From Druceiella hillmani (lineage: Eukaryota; Arthropoda; Insecta; Lepidoptera; Hepialidae), in assembly GCA_039881145.1 (NCBI GenBank), contig JAYKKI010000004.1, positions 46,224,001 to 46,288,000 on the forward strand: DNA of 64,000 nucleotides, in the 5' to 3' direction. The notes below the pieces were generated by a model. The model ran no database searches. It saw nothing but the letters and a program-made list of their open reading frames with translations, and was not told where the DNA came from. The position numbers and the translations under genes are program-made. Positions within the stretch are counted from its first letter, which is position 1. Each line of letters starts with the position of its first letter. Below, piece by piece: positions 37,756 to 50,399 of the stretch.

Positions 37756-37947
37756 TCATTTGCGAAAATCGTTCAACACAAATACTTTCAACAGCTCGTT
37801 ACGCTCAATCGCATTTTGAATACGACGCATAGTGCAATGACGGTGATATTCTATTCTTAATAAATTTGTTAGGGACGCAATATTCTGACGATGCTTTGTC
37901 GACAGCTCCGTCTCTGCATTATGAGATCCAGAGTCCTTAATGAGATT
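37756..37947 (-). pseudogene. unrecognised decayed open frame
   Basis: A 63-codon minus-strand frame bounded by stops, without a start Met. It has balanced charged composition (KDSGSHNAETELSTKHRQNI, then HCTMRRIQNAIERNELLKVF). The surrounding 37750-38300 is less AT-rich than its flanks, and neighbouring minus-strand frames hold further peptide-like pieces (FWKEIDFIMGRQKYLFD near 38265). This looks like a decayed coding region, perhaps of a mobile element. I recognise no family and give no function. Confidence 0.3.
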
Positions 37948-37949
37948 TT

Positions 37950-40870
37950 AGACTCGGTATGTCTCCGCTGCGATCAAAAATATTCATTGCTTACTTTGCT
38001 CATTGATCTCCCAAAATTCTTAAATTTTGATCAACGTCTCTTCTAGTTTCAAGCCCGTTGAAATTAGTAGCTTCAGGAGGAAGTGTTTACAACGTTGTAT
38101 GAATTAATGCAGAGTCGGTAGGATACAACATTTCCTCAAACGTCTACGCTCAAGCTGAAAATAGATATTTAAGATGTTTCGTAACAATCGCCAATTGCTG
38201 CTGGTTTTGAACTTATTAATCACTAAGACGCGTCAAATAAGTATTTTTGTCTTCCCATAATAAAGTCAATCTCTTTCCAAAATTACGTTTTTAGGGCTCC
38301 ATTAATTCCACTTCTTCCAATCAAAATTAAATTATATTTAACTCACAGAATATACAAAGACCCGTGACTGTCAGTAATATTTGCATCGAATCTGTTCAAA
38401 AGTATGTCTACCTGAGAAAAATGATTCAGCTGGGTAAAGATATCCTCCGCCAAGGAACCGAGAGAAGAATTCATTTGGGTTGGATGGATTTTACTATTTC
38501 ACGTCACCAGTTACTCAGTGGCTAAAGAAGAATGTTTATTAACGGTGCACTCTACTCGTAATAATTAACGGCAATATAAAAGTAAAGATAAATTTGTTAT
38601 AAATTCTTCCAAGTTTCAAAATTTAATCCCCTCCTAATCGTCGTTAAAATGAGAACACGCTTTAACAAGTTAAAATGAGAACACGCTTTAACAAGCTCAC
38701 GGAATCTTGTTATGTTAGTTGAGTGAAAAATATTCTTTTAAAATATAAAAATGAAATTATTTAACACCACGTGGAAAAAGATAACAAAATTAGTAAAGTT
38801 GTTTAAAACATATGTTTTAAATCTCCCCATATATTTGCAACAAATATCAGTATCTCTGTTCTTTTGTTACATTTTCACGGATAAACTACTAAATATGTTT
38901 TAATTACATTTGATAGCGAAGTTATTTAAAACCAGAAATAGAGAACATATGGGTATACAAAACCGTCATAAATTGAATAAGGTGAATGCTCCAAAAATCG
39001 AGTAAGTTTTATTATTCGGAACCACCTTGACATGAATATCAAATGAATGGTTGACAAATTGACGAATAGGATACGATTGCCCTGATACAGACATAAATAA
39101 AATTAAATTTAATGTATTTTTTACTAAGCTTCTTCTTCTGCGCTAACCATTGGGCCTAAAAATGAACTCAATAGGTCATGAAATCAATACCAGCGACGCT
39201 CATTGAGGAAAAAGGGTACACAATACGTTCAATCAATACCAAGGCTATTGAATGCACACACGTGAGGAAACACATTTTTGTCGGACATCTGTGATTACGG
39301 AAATTTCTACCACGCAGTTACTTATTTTTAATTTCTTGAAAATAACTGATATAATCTTTGCAATTTTACTGTACAATTCAAATACTTACAAAATACTAAT
39401 TACAGCATTTGGTCGTAAATAATTTTTTACACAACGAAGTGACGGGTAACAGCTAATTTGACCACATAACGAAGAAGCTTCTGTCTATGTAGTGATTTAT
39501 TTTCAACCGTTACCTCCTTAAAATATCTTCTGTATTATGAAACATACTCGTAATAATATTGTAATTCATGATAATCTAATTTTCTCTAAGTGTTTTCCTC
39601 AGCGACCATATATTCTAATGCACCTTCTATCGTCATCAAAAATAACTACTATCATGAAGTAATGTATGTTTCGTCTCGTCTTAAATGGTTTAGTACTTAT
39701 TCCTAGACCTGAAGTTGTTCATCAAGTACACGAAAATGAATAATTTTATTTCAATATAAACTATTTTCTAATATTTACTTTAATGTTACACGAAAAACTA
39801 GTTGAACCCTGAAAACATGGACAGCCAAATACAATTCGCGTTATTTTTTTAAGAGAAAAATGTGTTTTTAGTTTGCGGCATAAAAATAGCTTAGCCGATT
39901 GGTATGAAATTGTCAACATCAGAGTTGAAATCAGGAGTATGCTTTTTTACTTGAATTTAAATCATTATGTGTAATAATGTGCAAAAATATAGTAAGCAAT
40001 ATAAAGATTTGCAATCAAATTCAACATGTATTGATTATTGGGATAGTAATAGTTCTAAGTCTCATGGTTATCGCGATATTCACTTTTATTGCGACAATCT
40101 TAAGTTTGTGTAAACCATATTAATATTGGAAAATAGTTTAGTAGAAATACTATTGTACTCTTAAAAATTTATAGGTATAGTTACAGTTATTAAATCAACA
40201 CAAGTAACTAAAACTGTATGAAATATCAAGTCCAATAAAGATTGAAAAACACATCAAACGTCATAGACTTTCTTGAACCAAGTACTGGCTTACTGTTTTA
40301 ATCCATAAATAGCACTTTTTAATTTCAGAATTTTAATTTCGTGTTCGAAATTTTGATTTAAACACATTTCATCAAATTAACCATTTAGGAAGACTGTCAT
40401 TAAATATAAATAGATAATATTTAAACCTAAATTTACACTAATAGCGAATAAAAAGCTCAAGGTAGAATATTTAAATATAGCACGGTGGTAAATACTCCTT
40501 AAGTGCGGATGAAAAATAGATAATTCGGAAATAAAGCCTCTTATTTTTAATAAAACGATTTTAAATGACAAAAAAATATTACGTAAATGATTAAACAAAA
40601 TATTTTTCAATAATTTTTTTACAAATGACCAGAATAAAACATTTAAATAAGTGTAAAAAATTGTACATTTCAATATCAATGTTAATTAATATTAAGCTAA
40701 AAATAAAATTAAAAATAAAATGAATAAATGAATGACAATGAAATTGAGGAAAAAGCTCTGATTTTTTAAGCAAGATAATGTAACATGAGTGTATCATGTA
40801 TTAAAAAAAAACAATTAAAAAATTTTCTAAACTACTAACAACCTTAATATCTGACTGTTCAAGGAACCCT
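37950..40870. other. AT-rich stretch with a 26-bp tandem duplication
   Basis: GTTAAAATGAGAACACGCTT... is repeated twice in tandem with a 26-bp period (38643-38694). The longest frame (40377-40679, minus) is hydrophobic, unmatched and probably chance. No exon was identified. Confidence 0.5.
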
Positions 40871-40874
40871 ATTT

Positions 40875-42520
40875 ATTTCGGGGAAGCTTCTTTCGGCTGA
40901 TAACGAAGGGGTCTGACTGTGACATTAATCTACTCATTAAATCGGTATTAGTAAGTTCCCGAGTCTTTTCTCGAGTGTGCTCTTATATAAATGCCTTCAA
41001 AATCTTTTATTATTGGCTTCGGCAGCCTCTTCAAATAATTTCCCGATAGAAACTAATACGCGCTTTACAATTTCTGAGCAATACTTACTTTGTAGACGGA
41101 ACCTGGAAGATTGTACCGTGAATATTCTTGTACCAAAAGTTGCACGATTTGTAAACTGAATTTACTAAATGACTATACATTGATATTATATCCTGAAGAT
41201 AAAGCTTGCAAAATTATAGAACAATGTTCAATTAAATCTCTGTTTAAGCCCGTGATTTTGATTGAAACATCTGAAAAAGAATTTTCACGCGATATTCCCA
41301 TCGTTCGGTGTCCCGCTTCCGATTTTACTTTGTGTTTTATCTATAATTAAATCTAATCGAGACTTAAACTGATTCTGAACGAACAATTTCTTTTCGGGAA
41401 ACATTTTTTATCGTCCTCTGACATAACCTGCCATTTTTTAAGATCTACGAGTATTCCACAAGAAATCTGAAGGAAATACTAAGAGAAGCGAATCCGTGAA
41501 TGTAGAGATGACAAACCGAATTCAAAACAATTTTCATATCGCTTTTTTCACACGCACGTGTATACCTCATTCATTTCTTTACTATATTTTCATTGATTGG
41601 GTGTTTTTTTCACAAATATAATACCTGTCGGATAATTTTCCACTTAACGTACTACAAATTTTACCATTGACCATAGTAAATGGCAAAGAATGCTGGATGT
41701 TGATACATGTTCGCATAAAATGAATGTTGTCGGACACAAGGTCTTTTCATTGAAATAAGACTCCTCATTCTTAGGTACAGTAGAACTTTCTCACACTAAT
41801 TGGAAACGCATAGGTATATAGTATCTCGTAGAAGAAGGGCGGGGATTTTTCCACAAAATATTTGTTTCATTATCTGATTATTTACTAACTGTATTTGAAC
41901 GTGAGAAGTTACAGATTAACTACTATCATCATCTAAACTAGAATCTGCGAAAGACTATCGGTGACCTGTGTCTGAAAACTTTCTGTACCTGTACTACCGT
42001 CAAAACCCCATTTTCCAATTGAAGTTAAATTAAATGACTGCTAGGATACTATTTAAATTTTTTTTTCTGGGTTCTTTTTCTAAGATCCGTGAAGCTGTGT
42101 AATCTAACAAACATTGTAACTCGATCTCGACTTTTGATTCATCACTATCATATTGAGAGGATACCACTTTTTCTTAACTTTAAAACACTCTAATACGATA
42201 GGGAAACTTTACTAGAAATCTTACTATTAAAAATTTTTATTATCAACAAATATTTACGTTTCATAAACTTAGCCTCCACAAAAAGTGGTAAAACTTCGTC
42301 CTGGATATAAATTGATGTTGGCGCATGCGAACTGTTCAGTAATGCACTAACCGCTGAATGGTCAACATGAGATAATTCCGTTAACCGTCTACGTCTCGAT
42401 CTTTTGCTAAGATCATTAAAATGTTTCTTTGATCGAACGCCACCAGAGGAAAACCTACTATGTTGAGCTAAATCACGTTCAGACTTACGCTACTCTTCAG
42501 TTGTTGCTAATTTAACACAC
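40875..42520 (-). pseudogene. decayed multi-copy-type arthropod ORF, function unknown
   Basis: Minus-strand blocks spread over 1.6 kb in consistent order. KKHFNDLSKRSRRRRLTEL lies at about 42380-42435. Next are WQVMSEDDKK and LDLIIDKTQSKIGSGTPNDG (about 41290-41360), then ITGLNRDLIEHCSIILQAL and FSKFSLQIVQLLVQEYSRYN. EEAAEANNKRF (41002-41032) and TNTDLMSRLMSQSDPFVIS (about 40896-40950) close the series. From memory this series (a FNDLSKRSKRR start, a middle NDGNTARRFF, then E-A-N-NK and SDP motifs) belongs to an uncharacterised ORF present in many copies in arthropod genomes, probably of mobile-element origin. I cannot assign a superfamily or activity. Frameshifts and stops separate the blocks, so it is a pseudogene. 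The segment between 41490 and 42300 has no clear block and may hold an insertion or a diverged middle. Confidence 0.6.
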
Positions 42521-43109
42521 TCAATAGCACTACATCAGTCATCATGCTTTTCGAATATCTTTGATTTATTACAATTCATAAGTTTATAGTATTTGTTGAC
42601 ACATTTACACAAATTAAGCACATGTTTATCTAAATAGTTAATTTCTATATTCTCTAAATTATCAAGTTTTCTAACAGCACTGATAAAATCATATGTGTTT
42701 TTCTTTAGTATATTCTTTTCTTAAATACCACAACACAAAAAATATATATTATTGAAGGAGCACTTCAGTAAATTATCTGAAAAGAAAAACATACAGTTTA
42801 ATTAATAATTTAAAAATCTCGTAGACGTACTACGAACAACGAATGCTGCGACGTAACACAAAGAGCCATAGCACCCACAAGCTATGTTAGACTTTGTTGG
42901 TTTATGTATTTTTCATTAGACTACACTTATATGAATATGTAAAAACATATCACAACAATTACGTATGAATGTTAAGAATTGTAAAAAGTGGCTGAATAAA
43001 AAAAAATTAAATGAAAAAAATGCCATGTGCGCCATGCATGTGCTTCATCAACAATAATCTGAAGAACTAGAAAAAAATCTCGAACGTATCAATAAATAAA
43101 ATAAAGAAG

Positions 43110-43330
43110 CTCACACTTCAATGGGCAATCTGCCCATATGAAAAGAATAGATAAATAAAGAATCCATTACAAAGAAGGGAAGGAAAACGCAAAGACCTTC
43201 CAATGCATGTGGCGATGAAATTGTAGAGGATTTGGAGAGGCTGGGTGTAAAAAGTTAACAGAATAAAATTTAAGATACGAAGGTTTGGGGTCAGTTTATA
43301 AGAAGGGCGTTTTCATCATATTCCTACTAT
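43110..43330 (+). pseudogene. LINE ORF2 C-terminal remnant
   Basis: The translation VEDLERLGVK (43223-43252) is preceded, in a neighbouring frame, by KGRKTQRPSNACGDEI and a LQWAICP-like piece. It is followed, after a stop, by VWGQFIRRAF. This is the tail of RTE/CR1-type LINE ORF2 proteins, whose usual pattern is WAGHVARM ... GRPRKRW.DEV.EDL..LGV.NW ... DR..W. Stops and a frameshift show decay. No RT core lies upstream, and the minus-strand RT piece at 32.9 kb is unrelated by position and strand. Confidence 0.75.
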
Positions 43331-43355
43331 ACTCGCTTTAACTTTCCAATCACGA

Positions 43356-43382
43356 ATATATATATATATATATATATATATG
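43356..43382. repeat. short AT microsatellite
   Basis: About 12 TA units between CACGAA and GATGTG. Confidence 0.9.
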
Positions 43383-43384
43383 AT

Positions 43385-46300
43385 GTGAATGCCAACAAAA
43401 ACTATATTTTTTTGCAAAACTATCAAAGGTTGTCTTCATTGAGTTTTTTTCCTTTAACATTTTGCGATTATGTATTTGATTACCTAGCTGAAATACATAC
43501 ACAAAAGTTTTCTTGTAATAGTATTCATGAGACTAGAAAAAATATTATGTAAATAAGTATATATTACAGATATACCTCAATTTTTCTATCTTTGTCTTTG
43601 CAAATACTATAAATTTGTTTTGTGATAAATTTACCAACAAGTAGCTAATTGATACTAAATTAAGAGCTAAGTGCTATTTCATATGCTTAAGTAACAAATG
43701 GGTTGCTATCCGCAGCTTCTCTAGCTGACAATACCCATGCCAATATAAATACGTTTCAACGCCTGTTAATCAATCATACTTAAACGCTGAATAGAATTTT
43801 TACTAATGTTACCAATTTTAACTCAAAAAAGCAGGATTCCTGCCGAATGACTCAGTGTTATATACTAAATAATCCAAATTTATTACTAGAATGCAACGTC
43901 ACATGCACGTTTCACTCTGATATGAATTCGTGGAAGAAAATCTAACTAGAACATACATGTAAAAACATGTCTTAATTTTTTTTTCGAATAGGCCGTATCA
44001 TAAATCGACGTAGAGAATATAAATCTAAGGTAAATTATATAATTATTACACTTGTATCCTTAAAAAAATTTTAAATGACGATTTTATAAATTCAATCCAT
44101 TTGTCAATTAGAATCGATCGTCAAACCATTATTCACTACTCAAGAAGTTACTTGCTATATGTCAACCATATTTAACAAAAATCAATATGTTTTATCCTAA
44201 ATTGTAAAAATAACTTAAATGTTTTATTGTTTTTATATAGGCATTAAATACACTAAATCAATTTATACCAGAATAATGAAAACTTTGCATGTAACAGAAA
44301 AAATTTAAATATTTATCGCTAGGTCAATATGTCTTGAAAACATTCGATTTAGTAAGCATTGAACTACAAGGGTTCCGTAATTTTATATTCACAATATTTT
44401 TTACCATACAAATATGTTGCCCCGTATATTTTTAACATAAGGTAAAATTATCATGAATTTTTAAAATTTATGAGATCTAGAATATTTCTTCACACCAGTT
44501 AACTGGTAAACTTTAAGTACACCTTGATCATTCCTGATTTTTAATTTATCACTTTGTGGACATGAATTCGTGTGATTATATGTTATAGCCACTGTTAGAA
44601 ATATTCCTAGAACTATGCAAGATAGAAAATCCTTGAATTGAATTATCAATATATTATTTATTTTAATTATCTCCGTTTTCAAATATGGCTTCTCAATTTT
44701 TGAGGATGTAAATAAATTTAAAGAATAAATAATGAATACAATATTCGTCTAAGCTGATACTTACTTCTTCTTTTCAACTTTAATTTGCCTCGAATGCAAT
44801 TCAAATGTTTACTCACAAACATAAAATTTTTGGTGTTTAACAGAAACAACACCGCATCCCAAGAGGTCAATAAAAATATCACGTCCTTTTACTAGGTTAA
44901 TGAAATCGGTATATAAAGAACATAATTGTATTTAACAATAATATTTTTCGATAACGTGATGTTTTAAATCGATGAAACAAAAGATAGCTCATAATTTTTT
45001 TCGTAATATTGCTTTACAAGACACTGGTAGAAAGACCTCTATGTACAAGGTGTTACTTCATAGACAAAATACTTTATGCTTGCATATAAAACTTAAATAT
45101 TCGACTATGGATAGGACAATAATTCATAGAGTTATTGCTCATTAATTAGTTGGTATAAAACTATAATTGATGAAAATATGTAAATTTGACCAAAAATACG
45201 TCTTTGGACTGGAACTACAACTTTTGCGAACATATCAATTGGAACGTAGCCCGCAAGGAAAAAAATACACACAGCTTTTTTTTCTTTCATAATTTACATT
45301 TATAAGAATATTTTTAAAAGAAAAATAAAAAGGTGGGTGTATTTCTAAAAAGTATTCTTGAACTGGTATTTAAACATATGAGAAACAACTAAGAAAAGAC
45401 AGTGTGACCAATTTTAAGAAAAGTACACGAATACTTGCCACTCATAAAAACAGATAAATGATACAATAATACTACGATGATTTAAATATTGGGACTCTAA
45501 ACTGGGAACTAAAGTCAGTGAGTTAATTCGGAACAGGTACATTTTGTTAATAAAAAGCACAACATATTCCACCGATTTCGAATAAAATAAACGACGCCAA
45601 CTGTAATACTGCAAAATATATATTTATGATAGTGCATATGCAAATATGTCGATAATAAAATATAAAAGATTAGATATACAAATTTTAAAAAACATACAAT
45701 TGAATACAAGTACAAAAAAGGAAGTATTCAGTGCAAGGGAGTAAATGGCAATTGTCCCTATGTTAGTCTTACATAAACAAACCGTCAAAACTATCCGGAT
45801 TTGTAGAAACATTCCAAGGAATACGCTTAAAATACCACTTACGATCAAATCCAAACCTATACAAATATAGTGTTTCAAGAAATTATAAATATTACTACTG
45901 CCTACGATATTTTCGAAGTGACTAATCGTATAAAAAGTTATGTGTACCTACGGTTAGAAAAAAAGGAAATCTGAGAACCAAAATTACATGACAGAATAAT
46001 AATCCTTAAAAAGTTCAATTGTAAATAACCCTAACACTAAAACAAGAATAAAAATGAAAAATAATTTTGTAGGGTTGATAAAACGTCTAGTACATCATGC
46101 TAATGAACGTGCGAACAACCTCTTAACAGTGTAATGGTATCTGAGATATCATAAGAGTGTAATGATATCAGAATGTTAACGGGATAATTTTGTATTATTA
46201 CGAGACAAAAACATACCAATATCTCAATATTCCTTATGAACACGAGAACACATCGATGTAATGAGAATTCGTTCAGGTATTTTTGTACACTATCGTCAAT

Positions 46301-49300
46301 TTTTTTATAAATCCAATATGTTTCTACATTTAGACATCACTTACCCTCTGATTTTTTAAAGATTTACATTAAGAAGACTTACGTACATTAAGAGTACCTA
46401 ACGTCAAAACACACAACACGCCGTTTTGCAAACTAACAACTATTTAAAGGCCTAATTATTAATCTTGAATAATCGTAAATCTTTGGAAATATATTATTGA
46501 AAACAAAAGCACTTTAGGATATTGTATAGGTTTAAACTAAACAACGTCTTAGTTTTAAAAAGACCTGTTTCTTCGTTTCGAAGCTCTTTGGAATTTATTG
46601 ATTTTCTCAGTTTCATTATAATTTTATATAAACGGCTCAATTTTACACGATTATGCTATTTTATGAATTATTACTAAAAATCTTAACTACTCACTCATTA
46701 AAGGAATTTAGGATGTTTGGACACAGATTCATTAGATGAAAATTTATCGTGAGTTGCACATGCGTTGAAAAATATCAAATTGATTATAGCTAAAAATATT
46801 GAAAATATCAATAACGGATAAATAACTATTGAGTAACGAAATTATGTAATAAAACAGTATTCACTTTTTATCAAACATCTTTTTACAGTAACACGAATGA
46901 GGACGAAAGAAAAATCAATTTACTACGCTAAGAATAGCCGCAGAAGTTTTTCTTAAACTCTTGTATTGAAAGTATTCTGATAATCAAACAAGGCGAGTAT
47001 CTCAAATCTATGTATACTAGGAGAAAAATAAATTTACAAATATAATTAAATGAAGAAATAGATTACGAGGAGGAGATTACTTTGAGATTAAAGAACGGCA
47101 ATTAATGCTTTATTATATGTTATATGGATAATATAAATTGTTTATACAAGATAATTTCGTATGATTGGAATTATTTCTAAAATATAATGATACTGACCAA
47201 CGTTTGAAACATATTATTAAATACAAAAATATTATTAATCTCGATTATGTTTAGCTTTATATCAATTCAACGTGAAATCAGTTTCGCAAACTGCTTTAAA
47301 GAACATTTAACCAGTATTGAATATAAATGGGAATAAATACTGTAGCACTTTAACTACAGCTAAATTATCAGTGTTTTCCATTAAACTTAATTATTATATG
47401 TACAATAAACGGTACAATTACATTGCGCAGATTTTCTGGCAAAAAGCAGTCTTTTTTATTATTGTTTATAGTCACAGTATTTTTTCTATCATTTATTGAT
47501 TGGTCTTATAAAACGTTTCTTTTATACTCACAAAGTATTAGTCATTACGGCATTGCACGCCTGAGATAGCTATTTTCCTCAGTCTCGTATGACAGGTATC
47601 CTATTCATATTTTCCCCCGGGGAACAAATTTTGTTATATTATTTGACTAATAAATGACCAACAATTCTTACAAATTATTAACAATTTCGCACGAGGCGTA
47701 TGACAAAACAATTGAAAAAATCCTGTTGTAATTTACTGTCTTTTTTACACATTTTACTCAAATTTTTTAGAGGTATGGGAATAAATAACTTAGTAACAAG
47801 AGCAATAATATTACGTTTATCTTGACGAAGTTCATATACACCTTATATCAGTAACCAAAATTAAAATTTAGATTTAATATGGACCAGATAGCTACTTTTA
47901 TAGGTGCAACTCGCCTCCGAAACTCAGGTCTATAAGCAAATCTTAAATGGTTTAGCAAAATGTCCCTTTTAAAAGTGCCCCCAAAAGCAAATAAAAGCCA
48001 ATCAAAACTATGATATAATGTACGTTTATTAGGAACATCACTATACCAAATTTGGTACACATTAGGCTCCTATAAAGTAAGAAAATGGCACTGAGAACCA
48101 AAATCGTTTATTTTTTTTCAAATTCTGTTTGGAAAATTTACATCCACTTTACATCATCAGAATGGTTGTACACCATTCGATTTATCACTACTGGGATAGT
48201 GATACCTCTAGTCTGTTCCTACTAAAAAATTACACCCTCCCCATTTTTCAAGTGCAATTTTTTTCTGATACATTTATAATACCTTCATTAGATATGTATG
48301 AATTATTTGTTCTCCAAAGCATATTATTCCCGATGAAATCGTACAGGGTAAAATAAATTAAAACTCTCAAATACAACTCGTATAATTTTCTGTATCATGT
48401 AATACATATGATAATTAGGTGAGGTAATTTAATTAGCATAAATTATGATTATATGCCAATAAAATCCCTAATTACTAGTGTCTCTGATTCTCATATACCT
48501 AGCCAAATAATTTCAAGATAGTTTAATATTACGAAGTTATTATTTTAAAGATTTTCTTTTCAATTTGTACCAAAATCATACTTCATTTTTATAATCAGGA
48601 CATTACTCCTTACTAATATGCAAAACAGCTCTCTATATCAAATTGTTCAAATACTCTTTGATAAAATACTTATATGGAACCAATAGACATTCTAATAAAT
48701 CCATAAGTGCTTCGTTTTTCCAACTTTTGTAGAAAACGCAAAAAGTTAATATATATAATAAATGAGGATATCTGAATATCCAGGCAAATTTTAAAAAGAA
48801 TAAATATATTTATACGGACCTGCAATATCTACGCTTCAAGTAAAACCATTACCTAAATCTCAACCAGAAAAATTTAACTCTTCAAATTGTGCAACTCGAC
48901 GCTAAGTGTTCGATTTGGCTTATTATTTTTTTTGCACGTAGTAGCCGCTTGTAATCACTTACTACACTCGCATCGTTCTTTAAATGTTTTTAATCAAACC
49001 CATTTAAATATTTAAAAAAACTATCCAGAACTTTCGACTCAAACTATGAAAATGATATGTACGTTTAATAAAAACGCATGCGCACTAGCACTTATGTACA
49101 CACGCAAATGCACGTACATCTATCTAATAATTTCTATAAAGATTTCATGATTTTTTTTCATGCAAGGAAAATTATTTAATTATGGCTTTATATTGCTGTA
49201 AACGTTCATTTGCTTCTGAATAAAATATAGTGCTGGAGTTGATTACTCAGATGCTAAAGTACATTGTTTCCCATGTGAACTTTTAGTTGATATCCAAGAA

Positions 49301-50165
49301 AATATCAATCGTAACTCTAGCCATTAACCCCTATTCAATTACGTCTTTCCTTATCCAGTATATAATTTGTATTACCTTGACTTTCGAGGAGACGTTTCCA
49401 TATAATCACGAACCTCATCCCGCCGTCCTTGGAACGTCGTACCTACTAGACAGACATCTACGAATTGGTGTGAATGAACTTTGACACTTCTAGGGAAATA
49501 TTTCAACATTCCCGCCGTCGCGGCAGTCAACTGTTTATTAAACTTCCCAGAAAATTAAATTCAATAGAAAGGTTTCCAATGACGACACATATCTATAAAT
49601 CTTACATTTTGGAATTAGAATATGTAATCATAATATCATCATAACATAAATAACCTTTTTCAAATTATAGTTATACTAGAGATAATCATAATTTCAATGC
49701 ATACAATTAACCTTATAGGTTTCTTAAATAAAAATTGTATTCTATAGAAATTACGGAAGAATAATCTTCTTCTTGAAATTTTAAAAACCAAACATCCCTA
49801 TATTTGAAATTAATTTAACAATTTTATCTCGGCGGTATACCAACATTATGAAATAATATTAATTTGTGGAAGGACGTGAGCGATTCTTGATCAATTTAGT
49901 GACGAAAACCCAGACAAGAATCCACATTGCCACCGGAAGGCTACGGGTTTGTCACACATAAGAAATTAGTTATGTAAATACTGGAGTGGAGGGATTGCTC
50001 TAAAATTATACAGATTTATGATCACAAAATTTAACAGATGAGAGTAGAATGTTAACTACTGAATAGATTTGGCATTAATTTTGTATAAAAATTATTATCA
50101 CTAAATTTTCATTCACAACTAAGTGAAACTACATGATTTAGTGTCATTTCTACTTTGTTTATATT
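43385..50165. other. AT-rich gene-free stretch
   Basis: I see no family-level match. The frames at 44461, 45414-45878, 47848-48060 (minus) and 49287-49484 (plus) are short and unmatched. 46125-46180 contains a direct repeat of AGTGTAATG(G/A)TATC. A block at 49855-49950 resembles 52258-52355 and is listed separately. Confidence 0.5.
49855..49950 (+). repeat. dispersed repeat pair, copy 1
   Basis: Shares with 52258-52355, in the same order, TTAATTTGT, ACGTGAG(C/T)GA, TCTTG, and AATCCACATTGCCACCG/TATCCACATTGCCACCG. The identity is unknown; it may be an old element or a duplicated fragment. Confidence 0.5.
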
Positions 50166-50168
50166 TTT

Positions 50169-50209
50169 AACCACGACTTAAGTTTCATTGTATGACATCG
50201 TCAGGTATC
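50169..50209 (-). ncRNA. hammerhead-like motif, left inverted copy
   Basis: On the minus strand: ACCTGACGA (box 1, canonical CTGATGA), a weak stem II, GAAA, a perfect short stem III ACT-TA-AGT, then C and GTGG. It is the same family as the motif at 23338-23382. Stem I is partly lost. Confidence 0.45.
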
Positions 50210-50249
50210 TTCAACTTCTTTTGGTTCTTTCAACAATTCGTTTGTTGCA

Positions 50250-50355
50250 TGACATCTTCAAGAATAAGAATCAAGAGTAAGATAGAGAAGACATCTTCCA
50301 GAATAGAATCAAGAGTAAGATAAAGATAATTCAAGAGTAAGATATCTTTACTAAT
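50250..50355 (+). repeat. short direct repeats inside the inverted pair
   Basis: The unit AATCAAGAGTAAGATA, or its truncated ending TTCAAGAGTAAGATA, occurs three times (near 50270, 50308 and 50329), between the two hammerhead-like arms. Confidence 0.7.
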
Positions 50356-50356
50356 T

Positions 50357-50397
50357 GCCCACCTGAAGGTGTTGCCAATTAAACCTAGGTCGTGGTT
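50357..50397 (+). ncRNA. hammerhead-like motif, right inverted copy
   Basis: On the plus strand: CCAC (stem I), CTGAAGG (box 1 with changes), a GTTG stem II start, TAAA in place of GAAA, a perfect stem III ACC-TA-GGT, then C and GTGG closing stem I. Stems I and III are intact but both core boxes carry changes, so activity is unlikely. Confidence 0.5.
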
Positions 50398-50399
50398 AA

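Noticed and set aside
40377..40797. 100- and 68-codon hydrophobic minus-strand frames
   Set aside because: Composition is that expected from AT-rich DNA (Phe, Ile, Leu, Tyr), with no signal or domain pattern.
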